Of a DNA stretch of 64,000 nucleotides, positions 18,112-27,777 are shown in pieces. The stretch comes from Sphingobium chungbukense (GTDB taxonomy: Bacteria; Pseudomonadota; Alphaproteobacteria; Sphingomonadales; Sphingomonadaceae), in contig NZ_LBIC01000005.1 of NCBI RefSeq assembly GCF_001005725.1, positions 112,001 to 176,000 on the forward strand, in the 5' to 3' direction. Below the pieces are notes generated by a model. That model had not been told where the DNA came from, ran no database searches, and saw only the letters and a list, made by a program, of their open reading frames with translations. The stretch's first letter is position 1, and each line of letters opens with the position of its first letter. The position numbers were made by a program, and so were the translations under genes.

Positions 18112-19150
18112 GGATTGCCGTCCCGTTGGCAACGAAGCGATCCTGCGAAAAGCGGTTGAGCATGTCGCGACGGGCCGCCCCGCCCATGATCTGAAGCCGG
18201 GCCGGATCGGCAAGCATGGCGTCCAGCGCGCTCGCCAAGGCCTCGGGATTGCCGGGGGGCACGATGACGCCGGTTTCACCCTGCCGGATCGAAAAGGGCA
18301 GTTCCCCCACGGCGGAGGCGACGACCGGCAGGCCTGCGGTCAGCGCCTCATGGGCGGCGATGCAAAATCCCTCCGAACGCGACGGCTGGACATAGAGGTG
18401 CAGGCCCGCAAGAAAGGCGTGGGGATCGTCGGTATAGCCGGTGAAATGGACCTCGACGCCCGCCTGCCGCGCGAGGCGTTCGAGATGGTCCCGCTCCGCG
18501 CCGTCGCCTGCGATCGAGAGGGTGAAGGCGCGGCTGTCCATTCGGGCCAGTGCGGCGATCAGTACGTCATAGCCCTTGACCGGATGGAGGCGACCCAGCG
18601 TGCCGATCCGGACCGGTTCGCCCGGCTGCCAGGGGCGAGACTGCGGCATGACAGGATCGGCGGCGAAGATCGGCCAGCAGGCCAGCCGATCCTGTGGAAC
18701 GGCCAGGCGCTTGGCCGTCAGCGCCGCGACCGACTGCGAATCTCCGACCCAGAGCATCGCCCGGGATTCGAGCAGGCGCATCAGCCGCCGGTTCCAGGGT
18801 TTCAGGAAAGCGGCATGTTGCCAGCTCACCACCGGCAGGCCCAACATCGGACCAAGGATCAGCCCCAGGATCGTCGCCCGGCTGAGCGAGGTCCAGATAT
18901 GGGTCGCGCCCCAGTCCAGAAGCTGCCGCCGCAACCACAGCGCAGCGGCAAGATGATCGGTCAGGCCGCCCTCGCGCACCGCGGGATCGAGCCCCGCCTC
19001 CACCATGGCGGGCAGGCCGCGTCGGTCGCGCGGGGTGAGGGCGAAGACGCGCACCTGCGCACCCGCATCGCGCAGGACACGGGTGATGGCGGGCACCGGC
19101 TGGGCCGCGCCGCCGCCCTCCACCGAATTGATGACGTAAGCGATCCTCAA
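18041..19150 (-). CDS. GT4-family glycosyltransferase
   Basis: About 369 residues. The two-domain GT-B fold begins directly with LRIAYVINSVEGGGAAQPVP. The only frame start close to this is a TTG whose last bases overlap the TGA of the upstream flippase gene, so a TTG start with translational coupling is likely. The C-terminal domain has IGTLGRLHPVKGYDVLIAAL and the donor-site SRSEGFCIAAHEALTAGLPV, typical of GT4. It would add a sugar from a nucleotide-sugar donor to a lipid-linked acceptor at the cytoplasmic membrane. It is the last gene of a four-gene leftward operon. Confidence 0.85.
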   Translation of the reverse strand: MRIAYVINSVEGGGAAQPVPAITRVLRDAGAQVRVFALTPRDRRGLPAMVEAGLDPAVREGGLTDHLAAALWLRRQLLDWGATHIWTSLSRATILGLILGPMLGLPVVSWQHAAFLKPWNRRLMRLLESRAMLWVGDSQSVAALTAKRLAVPQDRLACWPIFAADPVMPQSRPWQPGEPVRIGTLGRLHPVKGYDVLIAALARMDSRAFTLSIAGDGAERDHLERLARQAGVEVHFTGYTDDPHAFLAGLHLYVQPSRSEGFCIAAHEALTAGLPVVASAVGELPFSIRQGETGVIVPPGNPEALASALDAMLADPARLQIMGGAARRDMLNRFSQDRFVANGTAILNYIRQARAGRPASTRAATGRSA

Positions 19151-20448
19151 TGGGCAAGGCTCCTGCGCCACACGAGGCTGGCGAGCAATATACTCGCCAG
19201 CAATGCCTGTCCCACCGCCTGCGCGCCCGCGCCCATCAAACCCCAATGATGCAGCATCAAGGGCAGCACCGGCAGGAAGATCAGGCTGGCGAAGAGATTG
19301 GCGCTCATCGACAGGGCGGGAAAGCCCATGGCGGAGAGGGCGGATGAGCAGGGCGGACCGATCACCGCGATCATCCGCGCCGCGACCAGCACGACCATGA
19401 CGCTGCCCGCCGCCTTGAACGCAGGACCGGCCAGCAGCGTGACGATCTGCGTGGGAAAGAGCGCCGCGATGATCACCACCGGCGCGGCCGCCGCCAGCGC
19501 GATGCCAATCACGCGGGTGAGTGTCCGGCGCAGCGGCGCGCCGCCCTGTCCGGCGGCGACCATGCGGGCGAGTTCGGCATAGGCGGTATTGCCCAATATC
19601 TGTGCGGGCTGGGCGATGATGACGGTAGCGCGCTGGGCGACGGCGAACAGGCCCGCCATGGCTGGCCCCATCACCCAGCCGACGATCAACGGTGCGATCC
19701 GTCCTGCCAGTTCGCTCAGGGTGACGTCGGCATTGCTGGCGACCAGGAAGCGCCAGATGCCCGGATTGTCCCTTACCGCGCTGCCGTTTGCGGGGTGGCG
19801 TAAAACCATGCCCAACCGGTTATGGGCGCAGATGAGGCCCATCCCCCACAAAACCGCGAATTCTGCAAGCGCGGCCGCGAGCCAGGCGATCAGAAAGCCC
19901 TTCAGCCCCCAGCCCAGCAGCCAGGCCAATGTGGCGCCGGTGAGGCGCACAAGCGGCTGCACCATATTGTGCAGGCCGATCAGGTCGAAGCGGTCGATCA
20001 GTTGCAGATAGCCCGCCGGGGCCGACCGCACCGATCCCAGCACGGCGAAGCTGTAGGGAATGGCGAAGGCGACGGTTTCCGGCGGCCAGCCCAGATGCGG
20101 CCCGACCAGCGGCGCCAGTGCCATGGCCGCGATGATCGCCGCTGCTCCGCCCGCCAACTCGACCGCTGTGCCGAAACGCAGCAGGCGGGCGAGGCGGTGC
20201 GGCGCATCCTCCGCGCTGGCTTCCGCGCCATAGCGGACGATCGCCTGCCAGGCGGGAAATTCGACGATTCCGACCACCGCCGTCACATAGCCGTGGACCA
20301 GAACCAATATGCCATAGTCGCGCGGCCCCAATGCGCGCGCGGCGATGATCAGGTACACAAGGCTGATCAGCCCGGCGCCGGCCTTTCCGCCCAGCACCAG
20401 TCCCAGTCCCTTGAAAATCCGCCCCGTGATTCCGGCCCGTTCCGTCAT
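19147..20448 (-). CDS. Polysaccharide flippase, Wzx/MATE-like
   Basis: A 433-residue integral membrane protein with about 12 hydrophobic helices, starting with a short basic N-terminus (MTERAGITGRIFKGLGLVLGG). The pattern matches the oligosaccharide flippase (Polysacc_synt/RfbX) family, which moves lipid-linked sugar units across the inner membrane. Its gene overlaps the glycosyltransferases on both sides, which supports this role. No polymerase or ligase is visible in the operon. Confidence 0.85.
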   Translation of the reverse strand: MTERAGITGRIFKGLGLVLGGKAGAGLISLVYLIIAARALGPRDYGILVLVHGYVTAVVGIVEFPAWQAIVRYGAEASAEDAPHRLARLLRFGTAVELAGGAAAIIAAMALAPLVGPHLGWPPETVAFAIPYSFAVLGSVRSAPAGYLQLIDRFDLIGLHNMVQPLVRLTGATLAWLLGWGLKGFLIAWLAAALAEFAVLWGMGLICAHNRLGMVLRHPANGSAVRDNPGIWRFLVASNADVTLSELAGRIAPLIVGWVMGPAMAGLFAVAQRATVIIAQPAQILGNTAYAELARMVAAGQGGAPLRRTLTRVIGIALAAAAPVVIIAALFPTQIVTLLAGPAFKAAGSVMVVLVAARMIAVIGPPCSSALSAMGFPALSMSANLFASLIFLPVLPLMLHHWGLMGAGAQAVGQALLASILLASLVWRRSLAH

Positions 20449-21236
20449 GCGTTAGGGAAAGACCAGTCTTTCCGGCGCAAGGCAATGCCCATGCTGTTGC
20501 GGGCGGCCAGACGGCGGCCCAGAAAGCGGTAGAAATACCAGTTCATCGCGGCGCGGGGCGTGTAGCGGTAGAGCAGCCGCTCGCCCCGCGTCCAGCTCAC
20601 CGCGGTGCGCGAAGCGCGCCGGTCCGACGGAAAGCAGACATGGCTTGGATGATAGACGGCCCGGCCATGGGCCATCACGCGATGGACGATCTCATGATCC
20701 TCCAGCACATAGGGCCAGCGCTTGACGTCGAAGCCCCCGGCCGCTCGCAGCGCATCGGCGCGGAAGGCCTGGGCATAGCCACCCGCATGGCATTTGCCGG
20801 CGAAACGGCGGCTCTTGCGCAGGATGAAGGCGATGCGCTCGCGGGACTGGCTGTTGGTTTCGGGGGCGTAGAGGTCGATCGCCATCACCGCCGCCGCGTC
20901 GTCATGATTCTCAAACAGCTCGATGATGCGCCGCACATAATCGGGGGGATAGCGTGTGTCGGCATCGCAGATCGCGACCAGCGGCGTGGTCACATGATCG
21001 AGGCCATGCGCCATGGCGTGGATCTTGCCGGGCGTGGGGCAGGGCAGGATCGTGGCGCGTTCCCCCAAGGGGAAGGCATGGGTCCTGGCCTCGTCCGCCC
21101 CCGCATCGGTCGAGCCATTGTCGATCAGCAGCAGCCGAAAGCGCGGATCGCTCTGGGCGGCCAGGCTGTCGATGGTGGTGCCGATCCACCCCTTTTCATT
21201 GAAGAAGGGAAGGATGATCGTCAGCAGCGCAGTCAT
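20445..21236 (-). CDS. GT2-family glycosyltransferase
   Basis: A 263-residue enzyme of the GT-A fold. The nucleotide-binding start LTIILPFFNEKGW, the DNGSTD turn, and the metal-binding CDADTRYPPDY (DxD) are present, followed by the acceptor-side EDHEIVHR. No membrane helices are evident, so it acts at the cytoplasmic face. It overlaps its neighbours by 4 bp on each side and belongs to the glycan operon. Confidence 0.88.
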   Translation of the reverse strand: MTALLTIILPFFNEKGWIGTTIDSLAAQSDPRFRLLLIDNGSTDAGADEARTHAFPLGERATILPCPTPGKIHAMAHGLDHVTTPLVAICDADTRYPPDYVRRIIELFENHDDAAAVMAIDLYAPETNSQSRERIAFILRKSRRFAGKCHAGGYAQAFRADALRAAGGFDVKRWPYVLEDHEIVHRVMAHGRAVYHPSHVCFPSDRRASRTAVSWTRGERLLYRYTPRAAMNWYFYRFLGRRLAARNSMGIALRRKDWSFPNA

Positions 21237-22429
21237 GCCGCTTGCACCGCCGACCCGCTACCCGGCTGCCCGGAGCGGCGTTCGGCCAGGCGCGCGATGA
21301 CTTCGGCGGCGCGTTCGGAGGAGGGGCGGCCGTCCAGGTCGAAACTGTCGGCGAACATCTTCTCCTGCACAGCGTGGTAATGGTTCGCATGCAGATCCTC
21401 GGCGCGGTCCAGGGCATCGCCCAGTTTCGCCGGATCGCGAATGACCTCGCCCGCGTGCCAATGCGCGAAATTGGGGTCGCCCCGCCAGTTGGTGCCATGG
21501 CTGTCGAGGAAGATGCAGGGGCGTGGGTGCAGCAGGAATTCATAGACCTGGCTGCTGGCATCGCCCAGATAGATGTCCGCCGCCATGGTATAGCTCATGT
21601 CGGTGGAAGCCCGGCTGCCCAGGTCGAAATGGATATTGTCCCCGTGCAGATAGCGGTTGTCGATCGCTCCTGCGCGACTGATCGTCAGCTTGTCGATGGT
21701 CAGGACGAAGGGGCGTTCGAACAGCATGACATGGGGCGCGAAGATCAGTTCGCGCTCGTCATGCTGAACGAAATGGTCCAGCACCGCCCGCCCGTCCTTG
21801 TACCAGGAGGACAGATGCGGCGACACATGGGGGTTGTAGAGGACCACGGGCCGTTCGCGGCTGAAATGATGGGTGCGGCCGGCTTGGCGGACCATGTCGA
21901 ACTTGGGATAGCCCACGATGCTGATCGTCTCGGGATCGACCCCGGCCTCGACGATCAGGCGGCGGCGGATCTTCTCGCCCGAACAGAGAACATGATCGAA
22001 GCGTGCGCTTGCCCGGTCGAAACCGATGGCCCGGTCCCCGGCGCCGTGCCGGGTGTGGACCATGAACAGATTGTCCAGGCCATAGTGCGTCTTGAGCAGA
22101 AGTGATGTCTTTTCCGCCACCACCAATATGTCGAGGCTGCGGAAGAAATCCAGATTGTCGCGATAGAGCATCAGCTTGCCCGCCGGCACGAGCTTGCCCA
22201 GCACGCCCGCTATGCGCGCGGATCGGGGCGTCAGCGTCAGGCGGACATGGGTGATGCCCGCGTTGAGCCATTCCCCGGCCAGCCGTTCGACCTCGGCCGC
22301 CAGCCGGTCGTTGGTCGTCGCCACGATGATTTCGCCCGCAAAGCCGCCCTTGGCGAGCGCGATGGCGATGGGCAGGCTGTGGGCGACCTGGTGAATCTGG
22401 TCGTGGTTGAACAGGAATCCGATGCGCAT
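21233..22429 (-). CDS. CDP-glycerol glycerophosphotransferase-like protein
   Basis: A 398-residue protein. N-terminal GFLFNHDQIHQVAHSLPIA resembles the nucleotide-fold start of the family. VHTRHGAGDRAIGF, LYNPHVSPHLSSW and YLGDASSQVYEFLLHPRPCIFLD match the CDP-glycerol glycerophosphotransferase / polymer-capsule transferase pattern with its conserved HG and D-x-SS-x-x-YE elements. In Gram-negatives such enzymes place polyol-phosphate or sugar-phosphate groups on surface glycans. It is the first gene of the operon, so the substrate could be a phosphate-linked decoration. The exact donor is unknown. Confidence 0.7.
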   Translation of the reverse strand: MRIGFLFNHDQIHQVAHSLPIAIALAKGGFAGEIIVATTNDRLAAEVERLAGEWLNAGITHVRLTLTPRSARIAGVLGKLVPAGKLMLYRDNLDFFRSLDILVVAEKTSLLLKTHYGLDNLFMVHTRHGAGDRAIGFDRASARFDHVLCSGEKIRRRLIVEAGVDPETISIVGYPKFDMVRQAGRTHHFSRERPVVLYNPHVSPHLSSWYKDGRAVLDHFVQHDERELIFAPHVMLFERPFVLTIDKLTISRAGAIDNRYLHGDNIHFDLGSRASTDMSYTMAADIYLGDASSQVYEFLLHPRPCIFLDSHGTNWRGDPNFAHWHAGEVIRDPAKLGDALDRAEDLHANHYHAVQEKMFADSFDLDGRPSSERAAEVIARLAERRSGQPGSGSAVQAA

Positions 22430-22515
22430 GGCGCGGGGACGTCACGCCCCTGCATCCACCTCAGTCCTGTTTCGGCGGGGTCCGAAATTTTTTCAATATT
22501 GTGTCCGGCCTGGCC

Positions 22516-22974
22516 TCAACGCTCCTTGACCGTCTCCATGGCGACAAAGGTCGATGTGCTGGCGACATGGGGCAGGCTCGAAATCTTCTCCCCCAACACG
22601 ATGCGATAGCGGCGGATGTCCGCTGTCCGCACCTTCAGCAGATAGTCGAAGCTGCTGGCGATCATATGGCATTCCTCCACCTCGGGAATGCGGCGGACGC
22701 CTGCATTGAATTCCTCCAGCGCCTTTTCCCGCGTGTCCGACAGTTTCACTTCGGCAAAGGCGACATGGTCGAGCCCCAACTTGGCGGCATCGGTAATGGC
22801 ACGAAAGCCCAGGATCACGCCGGTGTCGATCAGCCTTTTCAGCCTCACCTGGCAGGGCGTCTTCGAAAGCCCGACCTGTCGCGCGAGATCGGTGACGGTG
22901 ATCCGGCCGTCCTGAGCCAAGGCCGCGAGAATCTTGCGGTCAAAGCCATCCAATTCGACTGATTTATCGTCCAT
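22516..22974 (-). CDS. Lrp/AsnC-family regulator, likely PutR
   Basis: A 152-residue regulator with an N-terminal winged helix (LDGFDRKILAALAQDGRITVTDLARQVGLSKTP in pieces; recognition helix about residues 30-45) and a C-terminal RAM ligand-binding domain ending in VASTSTFVAMETVKE. It is divergent from putA with about 100 bp between the starts, the arrangement in which an Lrp-type activator (PutR) turns on proline catabolism in response to proline. The link is by position and family. Confidence 0.88.
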   Translation of the reverse strand: MDDKSVELDGFDRKILAALAQDGRITVTDLARQVGLSKTPCQVRLKRLIDTGVILGFRAITDAAKLGLDHVAFAEVKLSDTREKALEEFNAGVRRIPEVEECHMIASSFDYLLKVRTADIRRYRIVLGEKISSLPHVASTSTFVAMETVKER

Positions 22975-23072
22975 AGCTATATTATATGACCTGAATATGG
23001 GGAAATTGAAGTATATTTTGTCGATATATGGATAGTCTTTGGCCGGATCGGCAGGATGAAGTGCGATATCAT
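22975..23072. promoter_or_regulatory. AT-rich divergent promoter between Lrp gene and putA
   Basis: This ~100-bp stretch has a markedly AT-rich core (TATATTATATG at about 22978-22988 and TATATTTTGTCGATATATGG further on), unlike its GC-rich surroundings. Lrp-type proteins favour such sequences. It must hold the promoters of both genes. Confidence 0.5.
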
Positions 23073-26000
23073 ATGGCCATGACCAGCCAGCTCCCCTTTG
23101 CCGCCTTCGCCCCGCCCATCCGTCAGCAGTCGCCGCTGCGACGGGCCATCACCTCCGCCTATCGCCGGGATGAGGCCCAATGCATTGCCCCGCTGATAGA
23201 GGCCGCCACTTTGGACGAGCCGACCCGGCGAAAAGCGCGGGAGACGGCACGTCAGTTGGTGACGACGCTGCGCGCCAATCATCGCGGCAGCGGGGTCGAG
23301 GGGCTGGTGCAGGAATATTCGCTCTCCAGTCAGGAAGGCGTGGCGCTGATGTGCCTGGCCGAAGCGCTGCTGCGCATCCCCGACGCGGCGACCCGCGACG
23401 CGCTGATCCGCGACAAGATCGCCGATGGCGATTGGAGCTCCCATCTGGGCGGCGGCAAGTCGCTGTTCGTGAATGCGGCCACCTGGGGCCTCGTCGTCAC
23501 CGGCAAGCTGGTCGCCAGCGTCGACGATCGGGGCCTGGGCGCGGCGCTCGCCCGCCTGGTCGCGCGGGCGGGGGAGCCGGTCATCCGCCGGGGCGTCGAT
23601 CTGGCGATGCGGATGATGGGCGAGCAGTTCGTGACCGGGGAGACCATTGCCGAAGCCCTGAAACGCGCCCGCGATCTGGAGGCGAAGGGTTTCCGCTACA
23701 GCTACGACATGCTGGGCGAAGCCGCGACGACAGCCGCCGACGCGGCGCGCTATCATGAAGATTATGAGCGGGCCATCCACGCCATCGGCCGGGCATCGGC
23801 CGGGCGCGGAATCTATGAGGGACCGGGCATCTCCATCAAGCTGTCGGCGCTGCATCCCCGCTATGCCCGTGCGCAGGCGGACCGGGTGATGGGCGAATTG
23901 CTGCCGCTGGTGAAGCGACTGGCGCTGCTGGCCAAGGGTTACGACATCGGCCTCAACATCGACGCGGAGGAGGCCGATCGCCTCGAACTTTCCCTTGACC
24001 TGCTGGAAAGCCTCGCTCTCGATCCGGACCTTGCGGGCTGGGACGGCCTGGGCTTCGTGGTGCAGGGCTATGGCAAGCGTTGTCCCTTCGTCATCGACTG
24101 GATCGTCGATCTCGCCCGCCGCGCCGGACGGCGGATCATGGTCCGGCTGGTCAAGGGCGCCTATTGGGATGCGGAGATCAAACGCGCCCAGGTGGACGGC
24201 CTCGCCGATTTCCCGGTCTATACGCGCAAGGTCCACACCGACGTCTCCTATGTGGCCTGCGCCCGCAGGCTGCTGGCCGCGCCCGACGCCGTGTTCCCGC
24301 AATTCGCGACCCATAATGCGCAGACGCTGGCGACCATATACCATCTCGCCGGGCCGGATTTCGTGGTCGGCCAATATGAGTTCCAGTGCCTGCACGGTAT
24401 GGGCGAGCCGCTATATGAGCAGGTGGTGGGCGCGGCGAAGCTCAATCGTCCCTGCCGCATCTATGCCCCGGTCGGCACGCATGAGACGCTGCTGGCCTAT
24501 CTGGTCCGGCGACTGCTCGAAAACGGCGCCAACTCATCCTTCGTCAACCGCATCGCCGATCCGCAGGTGCCGGTCGAGGAGATGATCGCCGATCCGGTCG
24601 AGATCGTCCGCGCCATGCCCCGCCCCGGCGCGCATCACGATCAGATCGCTCTGCCCGCCAACCTCTATCCCGACCGCCGCAATTCGGATGGCATGGACCT
24701 GAGCGACGAAGCGGCGCTGGCGGACCTCACCGCCGCGCTTTTGCATAGCGCCACGATCGAGTGGACCGCCGCGCCGGAAGATGGCGAGGGCACGCCGCGT
24801 CCGGTGTGCAATCCCGCCGATCATCGCGACCGGGTCGGCACCGTGACCGAAACGTCGCCGGGGCACGCCGCCGCCGCCGTGCATCGCGCCAGCGGATCGG
24901 GTTGGAGCAAAGTGCCGGTCGTCGATCGGGCGGCGGCATTGGATCGGGCTGCCGATGCGATGCAGGCGCGCATGCCGGTCCTACTCGGCCTGATCGTGCG
25001 GGAGGCAGGCAAGTCCCTGCCCAACGCCATTTCCGAAGTGCGCGAGGCGATCGATTTCCTGCGCTATTACGCCGGGCAGGCGCGCGCGACCTTCGGCCCG
25101 GCGCAGACGGCCATCGGGCCGGTCGTCTGCATCAGCCCGTGGAACTTCCCGCTTGCCATCTTCACGGGGCAGGTCGCCGCCGCGCTGGTCGCGGGCAATC
25201 CCGTGCTGGCCAAGCCCGCCGAGGAAACCCCGCTGATCGCGGCCGAAGCGGTGCGTCTGCTCCATGAGGCGGGCGTTCCCGCCGATGCGCTGCACCTGGT
25301 GCCCGGCGATGGCGCCATAGGAGCCGCGCTGGTCGCCGCGCCTGAAGTCGCGGGCGTCATGTTCACCGGATCGACCGAGGTGGCGCGGCTGATCCAGCGC
25401 CAGCTCGCGACGCGGCTATCGCAGGGGGGCAAGCCGATTCCGCTGATCGCCGAAACCGGCGGACAGAATGCGTTGATCGTGGATTCCTCCGCATTGGCGG
25501 AGCAGGTGGTGGCGGACGTCATCGCCTCCGCCTTCGATAGCGCGGGGCAGCGCTGCTCGGCGCTGCGCATCCTCTGCTTGCAGGAGGATGTGGCCGACCG
25601 CACGCTGGCGATGCTGAAGGGCGCGCTCAAGGAACTCCGCATCGGCCGCACGGACCGGCTGGCGGTCGACATCGGTCCGGTCATCACCGCTGAGGCGCAG
25701 GCGGGGATCGAGGCGCATATCGACGCCATGCGCGGCCTTGGTCGATCGGTCGAGCAACTGGACCTGCCGCCGGAGACGCAGCACGGCACCTTCGTCCCGC
25801 CGACGATCATCGAGATCGACGATATCGCCGATCTGAAGCGGGAGGTTTTCGGCCCTGTCCTGCACGTCATCCGCTTCCGCCGGGAAGGGCTGGATCAGCT
25901 CATCGAGTCGATCAACGCCACCGGCTATGGCCTGACCTTCGGCCTCCATACCCGGCTGGACGAGACGATCGCCCATGTCACCGGACGGGTGAAGGTCGGC

Positions 26001-26687
26001 AATATCTATGTGAACCGCAATGTCATCGGTGCGATCGTCGGGATCCAGCCCTTTGGCGGCTGCGGCCTGTCGGGCACCGGGCCGAAGGCGGGCGGGCCGC
26101 TTTATCTGGGGCGGTTGGTGGCCGTGCCGCCGGTCTTCACGGCCCGCGCCGGGCATCCGGATTCGCCGCTGCACGACTTCATCGCCTGGCTCGAGGCGCG
26201 CGGCGACAGCAAAGGGGCGGCCATCGCCCGCCGCCATGGCGCGGAATCGGCGCTGGGCGTGACGCTGGAATTGCCCGGCCCTGTCGGGGAGCGCAATCTC
26301 TATGCCCTCCATCCGCGCGGCCTGATCCAGATGAAGCCGGAAACCGCCGCCGGGTTGGTCGAGCAGATGGCCGTGGTGCTGGCGACCGGCAATCGCGGGA
26401 TCGTCGAGGGCATGGCACTGCCGGCCGCTTTGCCCGACAGCGTGGCGGCGGCCTTCCCGGCCAGGGCGGATCGGCCCTTTGCCGCGATGCTGGTCGAAGG
26501 CGGCACGGATCGCGTGTCGGCGGCTGTGGCCGCCGCTGCGGAGATGCCCGGCCCGATCGTTCCTGTCCATGCCGCCGATTCCGGCCGGGCTATCGCCTAT
26601 CATGCCAACTGGTTGCTGGAGGAGGTGTCGACCTCCATCAACACCACCGCTGCCGGCGGCAATGCCAGCTTGATGATGATCGGTTGA
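23073..26687 (+). CDS. putA: Bifunctional proline dehydrogenase / glutamate-semialdehyde dehydrogenase
   Basis: About 1,204 residues. It oxidises proline to P5C (FAD) and then to glutamate (NAD). The PRODH barrel (roughly residues 60-510) contains YEGPGISIKLSALHPRY, LVKGAYWDAEIKRAQ and the conserved FATHN. The ALDH half (about 540-1060) contains ISPWNFPLAIFTGQ, FTGSTEVAR, the Glu of LIAETGGQNALIVD and the Cys of SAGQRCSALRIL. There is no N-terminal ribbon-helix-helix DNA-binding domain, so this PutA cannot repress its own gene. The ATG at 23073 is preferred over one at 23028 because family members begin close to the SQLPFAAFAPPI segment. Confidence 0.95.
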   Translation: MAMTSQLPFAAFAPPIRQQSPLRRAITSAYRRDEAQCIAPLIEAATLDEPTRRKARETARQLVTTLRANHRGSGVEGLVQEYSLSSQEGVALMCLAEALLRIPDAATRDALIRDKIADGDWSSHLGGGKSLFVNAATWGLVVTGKLVASVDDRGLGAALARLVARAGEPVIRRGVDLAMRMMGEQFVTGETIAEALKRARDLEAKGFRYSYDMLGEAATTAADAARYHEDYERAIHAIGRASAGRGIYEGPGISIKLSALHPRYARAQADRVMGELLPLVKRLALLAKGYDIGLNIDAEEADRLELSLDLLESLALDPDLAGWDGLGFVVQGYGKRCPFVIDWIVDLARRAGRRIMVRLVKGAYWDAEIKRAQVDGLADFPVYTRKVHTDVSYVACARRLLAAPDAVFPQFATHNAQTLATIYHLAGPDFVVGQYEFQCLHGMGEPLYEQVVGAAKLNRPCRIYAPVGTHETLLAYLVRRLLENGANSSFVNRIADPQVPVEEMIADPVEIVRAMPRPGAHHDQIALPANLYPDRRNSDGMDLSDEAALADLTAALLHSATIEWTAAPEDGEGTPRPVCNPADHRDRVGTVTETSPGHAAAAVHRASGSGWSKVPVVDRAAALDRAADAMQARMPVLLGLIVREAGKSLPNAISEVREAIDFLRYYAGQARATFGPAQTAIGPVVCISPWNFPLAIFTGQVAAALVAGNPVLAKPAEETPLIAAEAVRLLHEAGVPADALHLVPGDGAIGAALVAAPEVAGVMFTGSTEVARLIQRQLATRLSQGGKPIPLIAETGGQNALIVDSSALAEQVVADVIASAFDSAGQRCSALRILCLQEDVADRTLAMLKGALKELRIGRTDRLAVDIGPVITAEAQAGIEAHIDAMRGLGRSVEQLDLPPETQHGTFVPPTIIEIDDIADLKREVFGPVLHVIRFRREGLDQLIESINATGYGLTFGLHTRLDETIAHVTGRVKVGNIYVNRNVIGAIVGIQPFGGCGLSGTGPKAGGPLYLGRLVAVPPVFTARAGHPDSPLHDFIAWLEARGDSKGAAIARRHGAESALGVTLELPGPVGERNLYALHPRGLIQMKPETAAGLVEQMAVVLATGNRGIVEGMALPAALPDSVAAAFPARADRPFAAMLVEGGTDRVSAAVAAAAEMPGPIVPVHAADSGRAIAYHANWLLEEVSTSINTTAAGGNASLMMIG

Positions 26688-26696
26688 TTTTCGCGT

Positions 26697-27737
26697 TCAG
26701 CCGCGCCGGGGCAGGCGCGGCACGGCGTCGGACTGGCGACGGACCAGGCTGTAATTGAGCTGCGCGAGCTTTTGTGCATTCGTCGCTTCGCCATTGCGCA
26801 GGGCATGGGCCAGCAGCGTCATGGCGGCCCGGCTCATATCGCGGATCGGCTGGCGGATGGTGGTCAGCGTCGGCCAGATCGCGGCCGCCAGGGGCGTATC
26901 GTCAAAGCCGCAGACGGTCAGGTCCGCAGGGACGCTGATCTGCCGCTGATGGGCGATGGTGATGGCGGCCGCCGCCATGTCGTCATTGCAGGCGAAGATC
27001 GCGCTGGGCGGGGAAGGCAGGGCCAGCAGACGCTCCGCCGCCTCCAGCCCCGAGCGATAGCTGAAATCGCCCTCCACGACCCACTCGTCTTCCACCGTCA
27101 GGCCATGGTCCGCCATCGCCTGGCGAAAGCCCTCCAGCCGTCGCGCGCTGGCCCGGTGCTGCGCATTGCCCTGGATGAAGGCGATGCGGCGGTGGCCCAG
27201 GCCAATCAGGTGACGGGTCATCTCGCTGGCGGCTTGCCGGTCGTCGATCGCCACGACCATCGCGCCTTCCTGCCCCTGGTCGGGCGCGATCGCGACGCGG
27301 AGAATGCCGTGCCGTGCCAGCGCGTCCGTCAGTTCGTCCCAATCGCACAGGGGCGGCGGCACGATGACACCGGCAACGCGCGCCTGAAGGATCTGGGCGA
27401 TGATGTCCTCCGCCGATGAAGCGGCGTCGCATTGCTCCACCACCAGATGGAGATGGTGCCTGGCTGCCTCGTCCAGCCCGCCCAGCAGCAATTCGCCCAG
27501 ATAGGCCGATGTCGTGGTGTTGCGGTACAGCAGCGCGACCCGCCGGTCGTCGCCCCCGGCCAGGGCACGCGCCGTGGCGTTGGGTGCGTAGTGGAGGTCC
27601 TCGATCGCCTTCTCGACCTTCGCGCGGGTCTGCGGGCTGACCCAGCTCTGCTTGTTGACCACGCGCGAGACGGTCATCACCGACACGCCTGCCCGTGCGG
27701 CCACATCGCGGATCGTCGGCGGTTTCCGGTCGTTCAT
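26697..27737 (-). CDS. LacI-family regulator of the glucuronoxylan locus
   Basis: A 346-residue repressor-type protein. The N-terminal helix-turn-helix is TIRDVAARAGVSVMTVSRVV (residues 8-27), followed by the hinge helix APNATARALAGG and a periplasmic-binding-protein-like effector domain (about 60-335). It lies 40 bp downstream of the GH67 gene on the same strand and may share its transcript. Two matching 14-bp palindromes with a central CG (29997-30010 and 42014-42027) sit in the GH67/GH3 and TonB-receptor promoters and are the expected sites for this protein. The inducer would be an aldobiuronic acid, xylo-oligomer or uronate; that is inference. Confidence 0.9.
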   Translation of the reverse strand: MNDRKPPTIRDVAARAGVSVMTVSRVVNKQSWVSPQTRAKVEKAIEDLHYAPNATARALAGGDDRRVALLYRNTTTSAYLGELLLGGLDEAARHHLHLVVEQCDAASSAEDIIAQILQARVAGVIVPPPLCDWDELTDALARHGILRVAIAPDQGQEGAMVVAIDDRQAASEMTRHLIGLGHRRIAFIQGNAQHRASARRLEGFRQAMADHGLTVEDEWVVEGDFSYRSGLEAAERLLALPSPPSAIFACNDDMAAAAITIAHQRQISVPADLTVCGFDDTPLAAAIWPTLTTIRQPIRDMSRAAMTLLAHALRNGEATNAQKLAQLNYSLVRRQSDAVPRLPRRG

Positions 27738-27777
27738 AATGGATCGTGCCCTAGCGTCGCCTGGCGTCGAAAGCCAG

